DNA of 64,000 nt from the NCBI RefSeq assembly GCF_963674635.1, contig NZ_OY771475.1, positions 3,100,001-3,164,000 of the forward strand, given 5' to 3'. Positions 17,482-27,000 of the stretch are shown here, in pieces. The position numbers and the translations under genes are program-made. How positions within the stretch are numbered: position 1 is the first letter of the stretch; each line of letters starts with the position of its first letter. This DNA comes from Breoghania sp. (GTDB lineage Bacteria; Pseudomonadota; Alphaproteobacteria; Rhizobiales; Stappiaceae). The notes under the pieces are model-generated. The model did not search any database. It saw only the letters and a list, made by a program, of their open reading frames with translations, and had not been told where the DNA came from.

Positions 17482-19371
17482 ATGTCTGGACCGTTCATCC
17501 GCTCTTTCATTGCCGCGCTCATAATCGCGCCCACCCTCGTCCTCGGCGCGCAGGCGCAGGGACAGGCGCAATCCGACATGTCCGCCAAGGAGGAGCCGCA
17601 GTGGCAATACGCCACCGCGCTGACCGGAACACCGAAATACGGCCCCGATGACGACCATTTCGACTATGTGAACCCCGATGCCCCCAAGGGCGGCTCGGTG
17701 CGGCTGTCCTCGCAGGGCGGTTTCGACACGTTCAACCCGATCCTGCCGCGCGGCAACCCGGCGCCGGGCATCGGAAACACGCTCGATCAGCTGATGGAAA
17801 GTTCGCTCGACGAGTTGAACATTTCGGCCGAATACGGGCTGATCGCGGAGGCCACACGCCATCCGGCAGATGATTCGTGGGTCGAATTCCGCCTTAACCC
17901 GGCCGCGCGCTGGCATGACGGGGAACCGATCACGGCGGATGACGTGATCTGGAGCTTCGAGAAGCTGGTGGAGATCAACCCTTCCCAGCGTTTCTACTAT
18001 CGCAACGTGGTCAAGGCGGAGAAGACGGGCGACGACGTGGTGCGCTTTTCCTTCGATGTGAAGAACAACCGCGAGCTGCCCCACATCATGGGTCAACTCC
18101 CGATCCTGCCGAAACACTGGTGGGAGGGCACGAACGACAAGGGCGAGAAACGCGACATTTCAAAGGGCACACTGGAACCGCCGCTCGGCTCCGGCCCTTA
18201 CCGGATCGCCTCCTTCGATGTTAACCGCTCCATCACCTATGAGCGGGTGAAGGACTACTGGGCGGCCGACCTTCCGGTGCGCAAGGGCACCAACAATTTC
18301 GACACGATCCGCTACGATTCCTATCGCGATTCCACCGTGGTTCTGGAGGCCTTCAAGGGCGACCAGTATGATTTCCGCTCCGAGAACAGCGCCAAGAATT
18401 GGGCGACGGGCTACGATTTCCCGGCTCGCTCCGAAGGCAAGGTGATTCTGGAGACCTTCCCGGACAAGGCGGTCGGGCGGATGCAGGCCTTCGTCATGAA
18501 CCTGCGGTTGCCGAAGTTCTCCGATGAGCGTGTGCGCGAGGCGCTGAATTACGCCTTCGATTTCGAGACCGTCAATCGCACCACCTTTTATGGCCAGTAC
18601 AAGCGCATCGCGAGCTACTTCGCGGGCACGGAGCTCGCTTCCTCCGGCTTGCCGCAGGGCAAGGAACTGGAAATCCTGGAATCCGTGCGCGACCTGGTCC
18701 CGGCCTCCGTGTTCACCACGCCTTACGAAAACCCCGTGGGCGGCAGCACCGGCGCCATGCGCGCCAACCTGAAAAAGGCGGTGAACCTTCTAAAGGAAGC
18801 GGGCTACGGCCTGAAGGGCCGCCAGATGGTGAACCTGAAAACGGGCGAGCCGCTGACCATCGACTTCATCGACCACGATCCGAATTCTGAACGTTTCGTC
18901 CTGCCGTTTGCCAACAACCTCAAGCGCATCGGCATCGAGATGTCCTTCCGGGTTCTGGACACGCCGCAATATATCAACCGTATCCGCAACCGCGATTTCG
19001 AGATGACGACGCTGGCCTGGGGCCAATCGCTCTCTCCCGGCAACGAACAGCGCGACTTCTGGGGCTCGGAAGCTGCCGGACGCAATCAGTCTCGCAACTA
19101 TGCCGGCATTCGTGACAAGGGCGTCGATGCGCTGATCGACAAGGTGATCTTCGCAGATACCCGCGAGGACCTGATCGCCGCCACCAAGGCGCTCGACCGG
19201 GTGCTGCTCGCCCATTATTATGTGGTGCCGCAGTGGTATGTCGATCTCTTCCGCACGGCGCGCTGGGACCGGTTCTCGCATCCGCAGAACATGCCCCAAT
19301 ACACCCACGGCTTTCCCCAGATCTGGTGGTGGGACGCGGCGAAGGCCGCCAAGACGGGGGAGCAGCCATGA
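17482..19371 (+). CDS. yejA: YejA-type peptide ABC transporter substrate-binding protein (copy 1)
   Basis: Periplasmic family-5 solute-binding protein, 629 residues, with a Sec signal peptide (about residues 1-26, ending AQA). The YejA hallmark HFDYVNPDAPKGGSVRL follows the mature N-terminus. Later come WHDGEPITADDVIWSFEKL, LGSGPYRIASF and a C-terminal QIWWWD. E. coli YejA feeds the YejBEF importer of microcin C. Homologous systems in rhizobia and Brucella take up antimicrobial and other peptides. First gene of yejA-yejA-yejB-yejE-yejF. Confidence 0.92.
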   Translation: MSGPFIRSFIAALIIAPTLVLGAQAQGQAQSDMSAKEEPQWQYATALTGTPKYGPDDDHFDYVNPDAPKGGSVRLSSQGGFDTFNPILPRGNPAPGIGNTLDQLMESSLDELNISAEYGLIAEATRHPADDSWVEFRLNPAARWHDGEPITADDVIWSFEKLVEINPSQRFYYRNVVKAEKTGDDVVRFSFDVKNNRELPHIMGQLPILPKHWWEGTNDKGEKRDISKGTLEPPLGSGPYRIASFDVNRSITYERVKDYWAADLPVRKGTNNFDTIRYDSYRDSTVVLEAFKGDQYDFRSENSAKNWATGYDFPARSEGKVILETFPDKAVGRMQAFVMNLRLPKFSDERVREALNYAFDFETVNRTTFYGQYKRIASYFAGTELASSGLPQGKELEILESVRDLVPASVFTTPYENPVGGSTGAMRANLKKAVNLLKEAGYGLKGRQMVNLKTGEPLTIDFIDHDPNSERFVLPFANNLKRIGIEMSFRVLDTPQYINRIRNRDFEMTTLAWGQSLSPGNEQRDFWGSEAAGRNQSRNYAGIRDKGVDALIDKVIFADTREDLIAATKALDRVLLAHYYVVPQWYVDLFRTARWDRFSHPQNMPQYTHGFPQIWWWDAAKAAKTGEQP

Positions 19372-21263
19372 GCGGCGGCGTCAACCGACGTGACGTGCTG
19401 GCCTGGGGGGCCGGCGCAGCCCTCAGCCCGCTGCTGCGCCTGCCGAAGGCGCTCGCACAGACCGCACCCGGGGCTGCTGCCGACACCGATACCGGACCGC
19501 GACATGGCTTGTCTGTCTTCGGCGATCTGAAATACGGACCCGACTTCAGCCATTTCGACTATCTCGATCCGGACGCGCCGAAAGGCGGCAGGATGGTGTT
19601 CAATGCGCCGTCCTGGGCCTATAACCAGAACCCGCTGACCTTCGACACGCTCAACACCTTCATTTTGAAGGGAAACGCCCCGCCGCGCATGGAGCTGTGT
19701 TTCGACACGCTGATGGTGCGCGCGCTCGACGAGCCGGACGCCATGTACGGGCTGGTGGCGGAAAGCGTCGCCATCTCCGAGGACCGCAATGTCTATACCT
19801 TCCGGCTGCGGCCAGAAGCGCGGTTTCATGACGGATCGCCGCTGACGGCGGACGACGTCGCCTTCTCGCTGATGCTCCTGAAGGAAAAAGGCCATCCGGC
19901 GATCACGCAGACGATCCGCGAGCTGGAAAGCGCTGCCGCGGTGGACGCGCACACGCTCCAGGTGCGCTTTTCAGGCACACATAGCCGCCAGCTTCCGCTG
20001 ATCGTGGCTGGCCTGCCGATCCTTTCCAAGGCCTTTTACACGGTGAACGACTTCACCCAGTCGACGCTGGCCCCGCCGCTTGGCTCCGGACCTTACCGGG
20101 TGGGCGAGGTCGATGCGGGGCGTTCCATCGAATATGAGCGCGTGTCCGACTGGTGGGCAAAGGACCTGCCGGTCTCGCGCGGGGCCTTCAATTTCGACAC
20201 GCTCCGCCTGGAGTTCTTCCGCGAGCGCGACATCGCGTTCGAGGCCTTCAAGAAGGGCAAGATCACCTTCCGCGAGGAATTCACCTCCAAGACATGGGCA
20301 ACGGGCTACGATTTTCCTGCCATCCGCCAGGGACGTGTCATCAGGGCGACCTTCCCCGACAATCGCCTTGCGGGCACACAGGGCTGGTTCTTCAACACAC
20401 GGCGCAAGAAGTTCTCCGATCCGCGGACCCGCCAGGCCGTCGGGCTCGCCTTCGACTTCGAATGGACCAACGAAAACCTGTTCTATGGGCTCTATGAGCG
20501 AACCCAATCCTACTTCCAGAACTCCGACATGATGGCGACGGGAAAACCCTCGCCGGACGAATTGCGCCTTCTTGAGCTTTTCCGCGGACAGGTTCCCGAT
20601 GAGGTCTTTGAGGAGGTGTGGGTATCGCCGAAGACCGACGGGTCGGGCCGCGACCGCGCCGCGTTGCGCAAGGCGCATGATCTTTTGAAGGAAGCCGGAT
20701 GGATACGGGACGGCAAAAGGCTTGTCTCGGCGGACGGCGAGCCGCTGACGATCGAGTTTCTCGCCAATGGACCGATTTTCGGGCGGGTGATCCAGCCCTA
20801 TGCCAACAGGCTGGCGCTGCTCGGCATTGATGCGCAGTTCCGGCAGGTCGATTCCTCGCAATTTCAGGCACGCCTCAACACGTTCGATTTCGACGTGACG
20901 GCGCGGCGTTATGCGATGGCGTCCACGCCGGGCGAGGGCATTCGCCAGTTCTGGGGCAGTCGCGCGGCCAAGACAGAGGGAAGCGCCAATCTCGCGGGCA
21001 TTGCCAGCCCGGCCGTCGATGCGCTGATCGAGAAGGTGATTCATGCCGAGAGCCGCGAGGCGATGACCACCGCCGCGCGCGCGCTCGACCGCGTGCTGCG
21101 GGCGGGCCACTACTGGGTGCCGAACTGGTTCAAGTCGACCCACACGGTCGCCTATTGGGATCAATTCGGATATGCGGAACCGATCCCGGCATATGATTTT
21201 CCGGTCGAGACCACATGGTGGTACGACCCTGAAAAGGCAAAACGAATCGGCAGATCGGACTGA
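19368..21263 (+). CDS. yejA: YejA-type peptide ABC transporter substrate-binding protein (copy 2)
   Basis: A second, diverged family-5 binding protein of 631 residues (HFDYLDPDAPKGGRMVF, FHDGSPLTADDVAFSLMLL, LGSGPYRVGEV). Its leader differs from copy 1: NRRDVLAWGAGAALSPLL resembles a twin-arginine signal, so this copy may be exported folded by Tat. The ATG overlaps the stop of copy 1 by four bases, which fixes the start at 19368. Two binding proteins for one importer suggest a widened ligand range. Confidence 0.92.
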   Translation: MSGGVNRRDVLAWGAGAALSPLLRLPKALAQTAPGAAADTDTGPRHGLSVFGDLKYGPDFSHFDYLDPDAPKGGRMVFNAPSWAYNQNPLTFDTLNTFILKGNAPPRMELCFDTLMVRALDEPDAMYGLVAESVAISEDRNVYTFRLRPEARFHDGSPLTADDVAFSLMLLKEKGHPAITQTIRELESAAAVDAHTLQVRFSGTHSRQLPLIVAGLPILSKAFYTVNDFTQSTLAPPLGSGPYRVGEVDAGRSIEYERVSDWWAKDLPVSRGAFNFDTLRLEFFRERDIAFEAFKKGKITFREEFTSKTWATGYDFPAIRQGRVIRATFPDNRLAGTQGWFFNTRRKKFSDPRTRQAVGLAFDFEWTNENLFYGLYERTQSYFQNSDMMATGKPSPDELRLLELFRGQVPDEVFEEVWVSPKTDGSGRDRAALRKAHDLLKEAGWIRDGKRLVSADGEPLTIEFLANGPIFGRVIQPYANRLALLGIDAQFRQVDSSQFQARLNTFDFDVTARRYAMASTPGEGIRQFWGSRAAKTEGSANLAGIASPAVDALIEKVIHAESREAMTTAARALDRVLRAGHYWVPNWFKSTHTVAYWDQFGYAEPIPAYDFPVETTWWYDPEKAKRIGRSD

Positions 21264-21347
21264 GCGCGCCGAACGTTCCGCCTCAGGCTTTTCACGAAAC
21301 GTGGGTCCGCATGTTCCGGACCCGAGCACCAGACGAGATTCATCGCG

Positions 21348-22457
21348 ATGGGCGCCTATATTCTTCGACGTCTGCTCCTGATGATCCCGACCATCATCGG
21401 GATCATGGCGATCAATTTCGCCATCATCCAGTTCGCCCCCGGCGGACCGGTGGAGCAGATCATCGCCAAGCTTCAGGGGACCGACGTTTCCGCGACAGCG
21501 CGTATTTCCGGCGGCGGCGGCGATTTCGGTGGCCAGCAGCCGCAAGCAGCCGGGGGCGGGGAAGCGGCCAATTCCGGCTATCGCGGCGCCCAGGGGCTCG
21601 ACCCGGAATTCATCGCCAGTCTTGAAAAGCAGTTCGGCTTCGACAAGCCCCCCCTCACCCGTTTCGGCGAGATGTTGTGGAACTATGCGAGATTCGATTT
21701 CGGCGAGAGCTATTTCCGCGACATCTCGGTCATCGACCTGATCAAGGAAAAACTCCCTGTCTCCATTTCGCTTGGCCTTTGGATGACCCTTCTTTCCTAT
21801 GGCATCTCCATTCCGCTGGGGGTGCGCAAGGCGGTCAAGGACGGCTCGCGTTTCGATGTCTGGACCTCCGCCGTCATCATTGTCGGCTACGCCATTCCGG
21901 GCTTTCTCTTCGCGGTGCTGCTGATCGTGCTGTTTGCGGGCGGCTCCTACTGGGACATCTTTCCGCTTCGCGGGCTCACCTCCGACAACTGGGACAGCCT
22001 GTCCTGGGGTGCGCGGATCGTGGATTATTTCTGGCATCTGGCGCTGCCCCTGACCGCCATGGCGCTGTCTGCCTTCGCCACCACCACGCTTCTGACCAAG
22101 AATTCCTTCCTCGACGAGATCCGCAAGCAATATGTGGTGACCGCGCGCGCCAAGGGGCTGACCGAGCGCCGGGTGCTTTACGGGCACGTTTTCCGCAATG
22201 CCATGCTGATCGTGATCGCAGGTTTTCCCGGCGCGTTCATCACGTCCTTCTTCGCCGGTTCGCTGCTCATCGAGACGATCTTCTCGCTGAACGGCATCGG
22301 GCTTCTGTCCTATGAAGCGGTGCTGACCCGCGACTATCCGGTGGTCTTCGCAACGCTCTACATCTTCTCGCTGCTGAGCCTCTTCGTGACGCTCATTTCC
22401 GACCTCACCTATACGTGGATCGATCCGCGCATCGATTTCGAAAGCCGGGAGGTCTGA
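21348..22457 (+). CDS. yejB: Peptide ABC transporter permease YejB
   Basis: Inner-membrane permease of 369 residues with about six transmembrane helices. A glycine/glutamine-rich insertion at about residues 53-83 follows the first helix, as in YejB proteins. The EAA loop is in KQYVVTARAKGLTERRVLYG, and the GPGGPVEQ-like motif is present as FAPGGPVEQIIAKL. It is 84 bases after the second yejA and 3 bases before yejE. It should pair with YejE as the membrane channel. Confidence 0.94.
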   Translation: MGAYILRRLLLMIPTIIGIMAINFAIIQFAPGGPVEQIIAKLQGTDVSATARISGGGGDFGGQQPQAAGGGEAANSGYRGAQGLDPEFIASLEKQFGFDKPPLTRFGEMLWNYARFDFGESYFRDISVIDLIKEKLPVSISLGLWMTLLSYGISIPLGVRKAVKDGSRFDVWTSAVIIVGYAIPGFLFAVLLIVLFAGGSYWDIFPLRGLTSDNWDSLSWGARIVDYFWHLALPLTAMALSAFATTTLLTKNSFLDEIRKQYVVTARAKGLTERRVLYGHVFRNAMLIVIAGFPGAFITSFFAGSLLIETIFSLNGIGLLSYEAVLTRDYPVVFATLYIFSLLSLFVTLISDLTYTWIDPRIDFESREV

Positions 22458-22460
22458 GCC

Positions 22461-23621
22461 ATGGATCAGCAAAACAAGGACCCGAGGAACGCCTCCGCCG
22501 CCGCGACCGATGCGCCGCCGCCGCGCTTTCAGCTGTCGCCGCTCAACCAGCGCCGCCTTGCCAGCTTCAAGGCGAACCGGCGCGGATTCTGGGCGCTGTG
22601 GATCTTCCTCACGCTCTTCATCCTGTCGCTCTTTGCCAATGTCATCGCCAATGACCGGCCGATCCTCGTTTCCTACAAGGGCGAGATCCTGAGCCCGGTT
22701 CTGATCGATTACCCGGAGGAGAAATTCGGCGGGTTCCTCGCGGTGACCGATTATCGCGATCCCTATATCCAGGAAGAGATCAACGCCAATGGCTGGATGC
22801 TCTGGCCGCCGATCCGCTATGCCTACGGCACGGTGAACACAGCCATTCCCACGCCCGCACCGGCGCCGCCCTCCTGGAAATTCGACACCGAAACGCGCTG
22901 CCAGCAATATCCGCAAGGCGCGGCGGACCCCAATTGCACCCTCGGCAACTGGAACTGGCTGGGCACGGACGATCAGGGCCGCGACGTGCTGGCCCGGCTC
23001 ATCTACGGCTTCCGGCTGTCGGTCCTCTTCGGGCTGGTGCTGACGCTTCTGTCCTCCGTGATCGGCGTCTCGGCCGGCGCCGTGCAAGGCTATTACGGCG
23101 GCTGGATCGATCTCGGTTTCCAGCGGGTGATCGAGATCTGGACCTCCATGCCGCAGCTTTATCTGATCCTGATCATCTCCTCGGTGCTGGTGCCGAATTT
23201 CTGGGTTCTTTGCGGGATCCTGCTGGCCTTCTCCTGGGTGGCGCTGGTGGGTGTCGTGCGCGCGGAATTCCTGCGCGGGCGCAATTTCGAATATGTGAAC
23301 GCGGCGCGCGCGCTCGGCGTTTCCAACCGCACCATCATGTTCCGCCACCTTCTGCCCAACGCCATGGTGGCGACGCTGACCTTCCTGCCCTTCATCCTGA
23401 ACGGCTCGATCTCCACGCTGACGTCGCTCGATTTCCTCGGCTTCGGCCTGCCCCCCGGCTCCCCCTCGCTGGGCGAGCTTTTGAAACAGGGCAAGGACAA
23501 CCTTCAGGCCCCGTGGCTTGGCATTTCCGGGTTCATCACCATCTCGCTCATGCTGAGCCTGCTGATCTTCATCGGTGAAGCGGTGCGTGACGCCTTCGAT
23601 CCGCGCAAGACGTTCAAGTGA
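22461..23621 (+). CDS. yejE: Peptide ABC transporter permease YejE
   Basis: Second permease subunit, 386 residues. An N-terminal cytoplasmic stretch and a first helix near 52-70 are followed by a long periplasmic loop and a five-helix core. The EAA motif region is NAARALGVSNRTIMFRHLLP, near residues 275-294. The loop sequence NWNWLGTDDQGRDVLARL is typical of DppC/YejE permeases. It starts 3 bases after yejB and ends 7 bases before the YejF ATG. Confidence 0.94.
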   Translation: MDQQNKDPRNASAAATDAPPPRFQLSPLNQRRLASFKANRRGFWALWIFLTLFILSLFANVIANDRPILVSYKGEILSPVLIDYPEEKFGGFLAVTDYRDPYIQEEINANGWMLWPPIRYAYGTVNTAIPTPAPAPPSWKFDTETRCQQYPQGAADPNCTLGNWNWLGTDDQGRDVLARLIYGFRLSVLFGLVLTLLSSVIGVSAGAVQGYYGGWIDLGFQRVIEIWTSMPQLYLILIISSVLVPNFWVLCGILLAFSWVALVGVVRAEFLRGRNFEYVNAARALGVSNRTIMFRHLLPNAMVATLTFLPFILNGSISTLTSLDFLGFGLPPGSPSLGELLKQGKDNLQAPWLGISGFITISLMLSLLIFIGEAVRDAFDPRKTFK

Positions 23622-23628
23622 GGCAGCC

Positions 23629-25275
23629 ATGACCATGACACCCCACCATCCGGCCCCGCTGCTTCAGGTGAAGGATCTCTCCGTCGATTTCGCGCAAGGC
23701 GGCACTGTCACCCATGCGGTGCGCAACGTGTCGTTCGAGATCGCGCCGGGCGAGACGCTGGCGCTTGTGGGCGAGAGCGGATCCGGCAAATCGGTGACCG
23801 CGCTTTCGGTGCTGAAGTTGCTCGGCTATCCGGCAGCTTCGCACCCCTCCGGTGAGATCCTGTTCGAGGGGCAGGACCTGCTCACCGCCTCCGACCAGAC
23901 GTTGCGGGGCATTCGCGGCAACCGGGTGGCGATGATCTTCCAGGAGCCGATGACCTCGCTCAATCCGCTGCATCAGGTGGAACGGCAGATCATGGAAGTG
24001 CTCAAGCTGCATAGTGGCATGAGCGACACCAAGGCCCGGGCGCGCACGCTGGAGCTGCTCGATCAGGTGGGCATCCGCAATCCGGAAAGCCGGTTGAAGA
24101 GCTATCCGCACCAGCTTTCCGGCGGCCAGCGCCAGCGCGTGATGATCGCCATGGCGCTCGCCAACGAACCGGACCTGCTGATCGCGGACGAACCGACCAC
24201 CGCGCTCGACGTCACCGTGCAGGCGCAGATCCTGAAGCTTTTGAAGGAGCTTCAGGAAGAGCGCGGCATGGCGCTGCTGTTCATCACCCATGATCTGGGC
24301 ATCGTGCGCAAGATCTCCGACCGGGTCTGCGTGATGACGGAGGGCGAGATCGTGGAACAGGGGCCGACGGAGCGGATTTTCGAGACGCCCGAACACCCCT
24401 ATACGCGGCATCTGCTCGCCGCCGAGCCGAAAGGCGCGCCGCCCGAGCGGGACACGACCCGACCGGTGGTCGTGCAGGCGGATGATCTGAAGGTGTGGTT
24501 CCCGATCCGGCGCGGGCTGATGCGCAAGACCGTCGGCCACATCAAGGCGGTGGACGGGATCGACATCGCCGTGCGCGAGGGACAGACGCTGGGGGTCGTG
24601 GGCGAATCCGGGTCCGGCAAGACCACGCTGGGGCTGGCCTTGTTGCGCATGATCTCCTCCAGGGGGCGCATCGCGTTTCTCGGCAAGGAGATCCAGGAAA
24701 AGTCGTGGCAGGAGATGCGTCCACTGAGGCGCGACATGCAGATCGTCTTCCAGGATCCCTTCGGCTCGCTCAGTCCGCGCATGTCGGTGGCCGATATCGT
24801 GGGCGAGGGACTGCTGGTCCACTTCCCCGGCATCAGTGCGAGCGAGCGCGACAGGCGGGTCTGTCAGGCGCTTGAGGAGGTCGGCCTCGATGCCGCCTCA
24901 CGCCATCGCTATCCGCACGAGTTTTCCGGCGGGCAGCGCCAGCGCATCTCGGTGGCCCGCGCCATGGTGCTGGAGCCGAAATTCGTGATGCTCGACGAGC
25001 CGACCTCCGCGCTCGACATGAGTGTGCAGGCGCAGGTCGTCGATCTCTTGCGCAATCTGCAGAAGAAGCACGACCTCGCCTATCTCTTCATCAGCCACGA
25101 TCTGAAGGTGGTGCGCGCGCTCGCCAATGACGTGATCGTCATGCGCGAGGGCAAGGTGGTGGAGGCGGGTACGGCGCAGGCGATCTTCGACCATCCGCAG
25201 ACCGACTACACCCGCGCGCTGATGGCGGCCGCCTTCCGCATCGAGACAGCGCCGGACGGCGTGGTCGCGGACTAG
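23629..25275 (+). CDS. yejF: Peptide ABC transporter ATP-binding protein YejF (two nucleotide-binding domains)
   Basis: Fused ATPase of 548 residues that powers YejBE. Domain 1 has Walker A GESGSGKSV, signature LSGGQRQR and Walker B LLIADEPTTALD. Domain 2 repeats these as GESGSGKTT, FSGGQRQR and FVMLDEPTSALD. Both domains look catalytically intact. The ATG at 23629 lies just after the yejE stop; the upstream extension overlapping yejE is rejected. Last gene of the operon. Confidence 0.95.
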   Translation: MTMTPHHPAPLLQVKDLSVDFAQGGTVTHAVRNVSFEIAPGETLALVGESGSGKSVTALSVLKLLGYPAASHPSGEILFEGQDLLTASDQTLRGIRGNRVAMIFQEPMTSLNPLHQVERQIMEVLKLHSGMSDTKARARTLELLDQVGIRNPESRLKSYPHQLSGGQRQRVMIAMALANEPDLLIADEPTTALDVTVQAQILKLLKELQEERGMALLFITHDLGIVRKISDRVCVMTEGEIVEQGPTERIFETPEHPYTRHLLAAEPKGAPPERDTTRPVVVQADDLKVWFPIRRGLMRKTVGHIKAVDGIDIAVREGQTLGVVGESGSGKTTLGLALLRMISSRGRIAFLGKEIQEKSWQEMRPLRRDMQIVFQDPFGSLSPRMSVADIVGEGLLVHFPGISASERDRRVCQALEEVGLDAASRHRYPHEFSGGQRQRISVARAMVLEPKFVMLDEPTSALDMSVQAQVVDLLRNLQKKHDLAYLFISHDLKVVRALANDVIVMREGKVVEAGTAQAIFDHPQTDYTRALMAAAFRIETAPDGVVAD

Positions 25276-25291
25276 CGGACCGCTCGCAGCT

Positions 25292-26089
25292 CTAGTCGTT
25301 CAGGAGCGTGACGTTTGGCGTCTGTTCCAGCGACTGGGGCATGTTGAGGCCGTAGAGCCGGTGGAGGACGAAATCGACCTCGTTGGCGAAGAACGGCTTT
25401 TTCAGGAGCGCGAAGATGCCGGACCTGCGACAGGCGTCGATATGCTCGGACAGGTCCTGCGAGGAGATCATCACCATCTTGATGCCGGGGTTCTCCGCCC
25501 TGAGACGCTGGGCGGCCTGAATGCCATCGAGGCCGGGCATGTTGTAGTCGAGGAACACGATGTCCGGCCGCGTACCGTGCATGAGCTCCAGCGCCTCCTT
25601 GCCGCCCTCGACCTCGCTCACCAGCATGTCGAACCGGCAATTCGATAGAACCTTGTAGATGATGCGGCGGATGGTCGGGGAATCGTCGACGATCAGCACA
25701 TTCTTGCGCGTCGACAGGCTTTCGTGGCTACTCAGGATCGTGGCGATCTGTTCCGACGTGAAGGGCTTCTTGAGAAAATCGTAGGAGCCCAGCTCGCTGC
25801 CTGCCTTCATCACGGCCTGATCCGCTTCCGTCGACATCAGCGTGACGAACACGTTGCTGCCCTTGCTGCGCAGCAGCTCCAGCACGTCGAGGCCAGACAT
25901 TTCCGGCATGTTCACGTCGAGAAAGACGATATCGACCTCATGCTCCCTGAGGGCTCTCAACGCCTCCTTGCCGTCGCTTGCTTCAAAAACTGTCGCGCCC
26001 GGAGACACCTCAAGAAGGGCCTTGCGCAAGATCTTGCGAAGGGTCTGAGAATCATCGGTGATAAGGACGATGGGCGACTTGTCGGACAT
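25292..26089 (-). CDS. Tandem double-receiver (REC-REC) response regulator, copy 2
   Basis: A 265-residue protein made of two CheY-like receiver domains (about 5-120 and 128-245) and no output domain. Domain 1 has ITDDSQTLRK, the phosphoacceptor in VFLDVNMPEMSG, and KKPF. Domain 2 has IVDDSPTIRR, VFLDYNMPGLDG and KKPFF. Both aspartate pockets look intact. It ends with LYGLNMPQSLEQTPNVTLL, almost the same as its upstream neighbour, so the pair arose by duplication. Possibly a phosphate sink, or a signalling adaptor for motility or c-di-GMP; no kinase adjoins it. Confidence 0.85.
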   Translation of the reverse strand: MSDKSPIVLITDDSQTLRKILRKALLEVSPGATVFEASDGKEALRALREHEVDIVFLDVNMPEMSGLDVLELLRSKGSNVFVTLMSTEADQAVMKAGSELGSYDFLKKPFTSEQIATILSSHESLSTRKNVLIVDDSPTIRRIIYKVLSNCRFDMLVSEVEGGKEALELMHGTRPDIVFLDYNMPGLDGIQAAQRLRAENPGIKMVMISSQDLSEHIDACRRSGIFALLKKPFFANEVDFVLHRLYGLNMPQSLEQTPNVTLLND

Positions 26090-26139
26090 ATATGTAGCTC
26101 GGTTTTCTTTCTGGCGCGCCTCAGCGCACAGGGATCCCT

Positions 26140-26934
26140 CTAGAGGAGGGTCAGGTTAGGCGTCTGTTCCAGAGACTGCGGCATGTTCAGTCCATAGAGT
26201 CGATGCAGGATGAAATCGACCTCCTTAGGAAAGAAGGGCTTCTTGACCAGACAGAAGATGCCCGCATCCCGGCATTCCGATTTCTGCCCAGAGAGATCCT
26301 TGGAAGAGATCATCACGATCTTCACAAGCGGGCTTGCCGCGCGGATGCAATGGGCCGCTTCCACGCCGTTGAGATCTGGCATGTGATAGTCGAGAAAGAT
26401 GATGTCGGGATGCGTGCCGCGCATCAGCGCCAGAGCTTCCTTGCCGCTGTTGACTTCACTGATCAGCATGTCGAAGCGACAATGGCCGAGAACCCGGTAG
26501 ATGATCTTTCGCACGGTCGCGGAATCATCGACAATCAGGACCTTCTTGCGCGCGGAGAGGTTCGAATAGGCGCGCAGGACCTGGCGCACCCGGTCGGAGC
26601 TGAACGGTTTTTCGAGGAAGTCATAGGAGCCCAGCTCGTTCCCCGCCCGGATCACCGTCTCATCGGCATTTCCCGACATCAGGACCACGAAAATGCTGTC
26701 GCCCTTCTTCTTGAGCAGATGAAGCGCGTGCAGGCCGGAAAGCTCCGGCATATTGATATCGAGAAAAACGATATCGATCCGATGGTCGATGATCGCCTTT
26801 AGAGCCAGGTTGCCGTTTTCGACCTCCAGGATCTCCATATCCGGCGTAATCCCGACAAGAAATTCGCGCAATTTCTTGCGCAAAACGCTTGAATCGTCTG
26901 CGATAAGAACGGTCAGCCTCTGATCCACATTCAT
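26140..26934 (-). CDS. Tandem double-receiver (REC-REC) response regulator, copy 1
   Basis: A 264-residue paralogue of the next gene, with the same REC-REC layout. Receiver 1 has IADDSSVLRK, VFLDINMPELSG and EKPF; receiver 2 has IVDDSATVRK, IFLDYHMPDLNG and KKPFF. It ends LYGLNMPQSLEQTPNLTLL. The ATG at 26934 makes both paralogues the same length; a longer start at 27006 would run into the AT-rich promoter region. The intergenic gap to copy 2 is 50 bases, so they are probably cotranscribed. Confidence 0.85.
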   Translation of the reverse strand: MNVDQRLTVLIADDSSVLRKKLREFLVGITPDMEILEVENGNLALKAIIDHRIDIVFLDINMPELSGLHALHLLKKKGDSIFVVLMSGNADETVIRAGNELGSYDFLEKPFSSDRVRQVLRAYSNLSARKKVLIVDDSATVRKIIYRVLGHCRFDMLISEVNSGKEALALMRGTHPDIIFLDYHMPDLNGVEAAHCIRAASPLVKIVMISSKDLSGQKSECRDAGIFCLVKKPFFPKEVDFILHRLYGLNMPQSLEQTPNLTLL

Positions 26935-26975
26935 TATTGGCGCGCTCTCGTCAGACAGTGCGTGGAACAATCGAG

Positions 26976-26997
26976 ACATACATATCCAGATGTATGT
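26976..26997. promoter_or_regulatory. Operator-like dyad upstream of the double-receiver pair
   Basis: ACATACAT (26976-26983) and ATGTATGT (26990-26997) form a perfect 8-bp inverted repeat with a 6-base spacer. It lies in an unusually AT-rich stretch 42 bases upstream of the copy 1 start codon, where a promoter on the minus strand is expected. Confidence 0.45.
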
Positions 26998-27000
26998 ATT

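Noticed and set aside
19971..23636. A 1221-codon open frame on the minus strand across the yej operon
   Set aside because: It lies wholly antisense to clear yejA, yejB and yejE genes, has a composition typical of GC-rich shadow frames (Arg/Gly/His/Asp-rich) and shows no domain.
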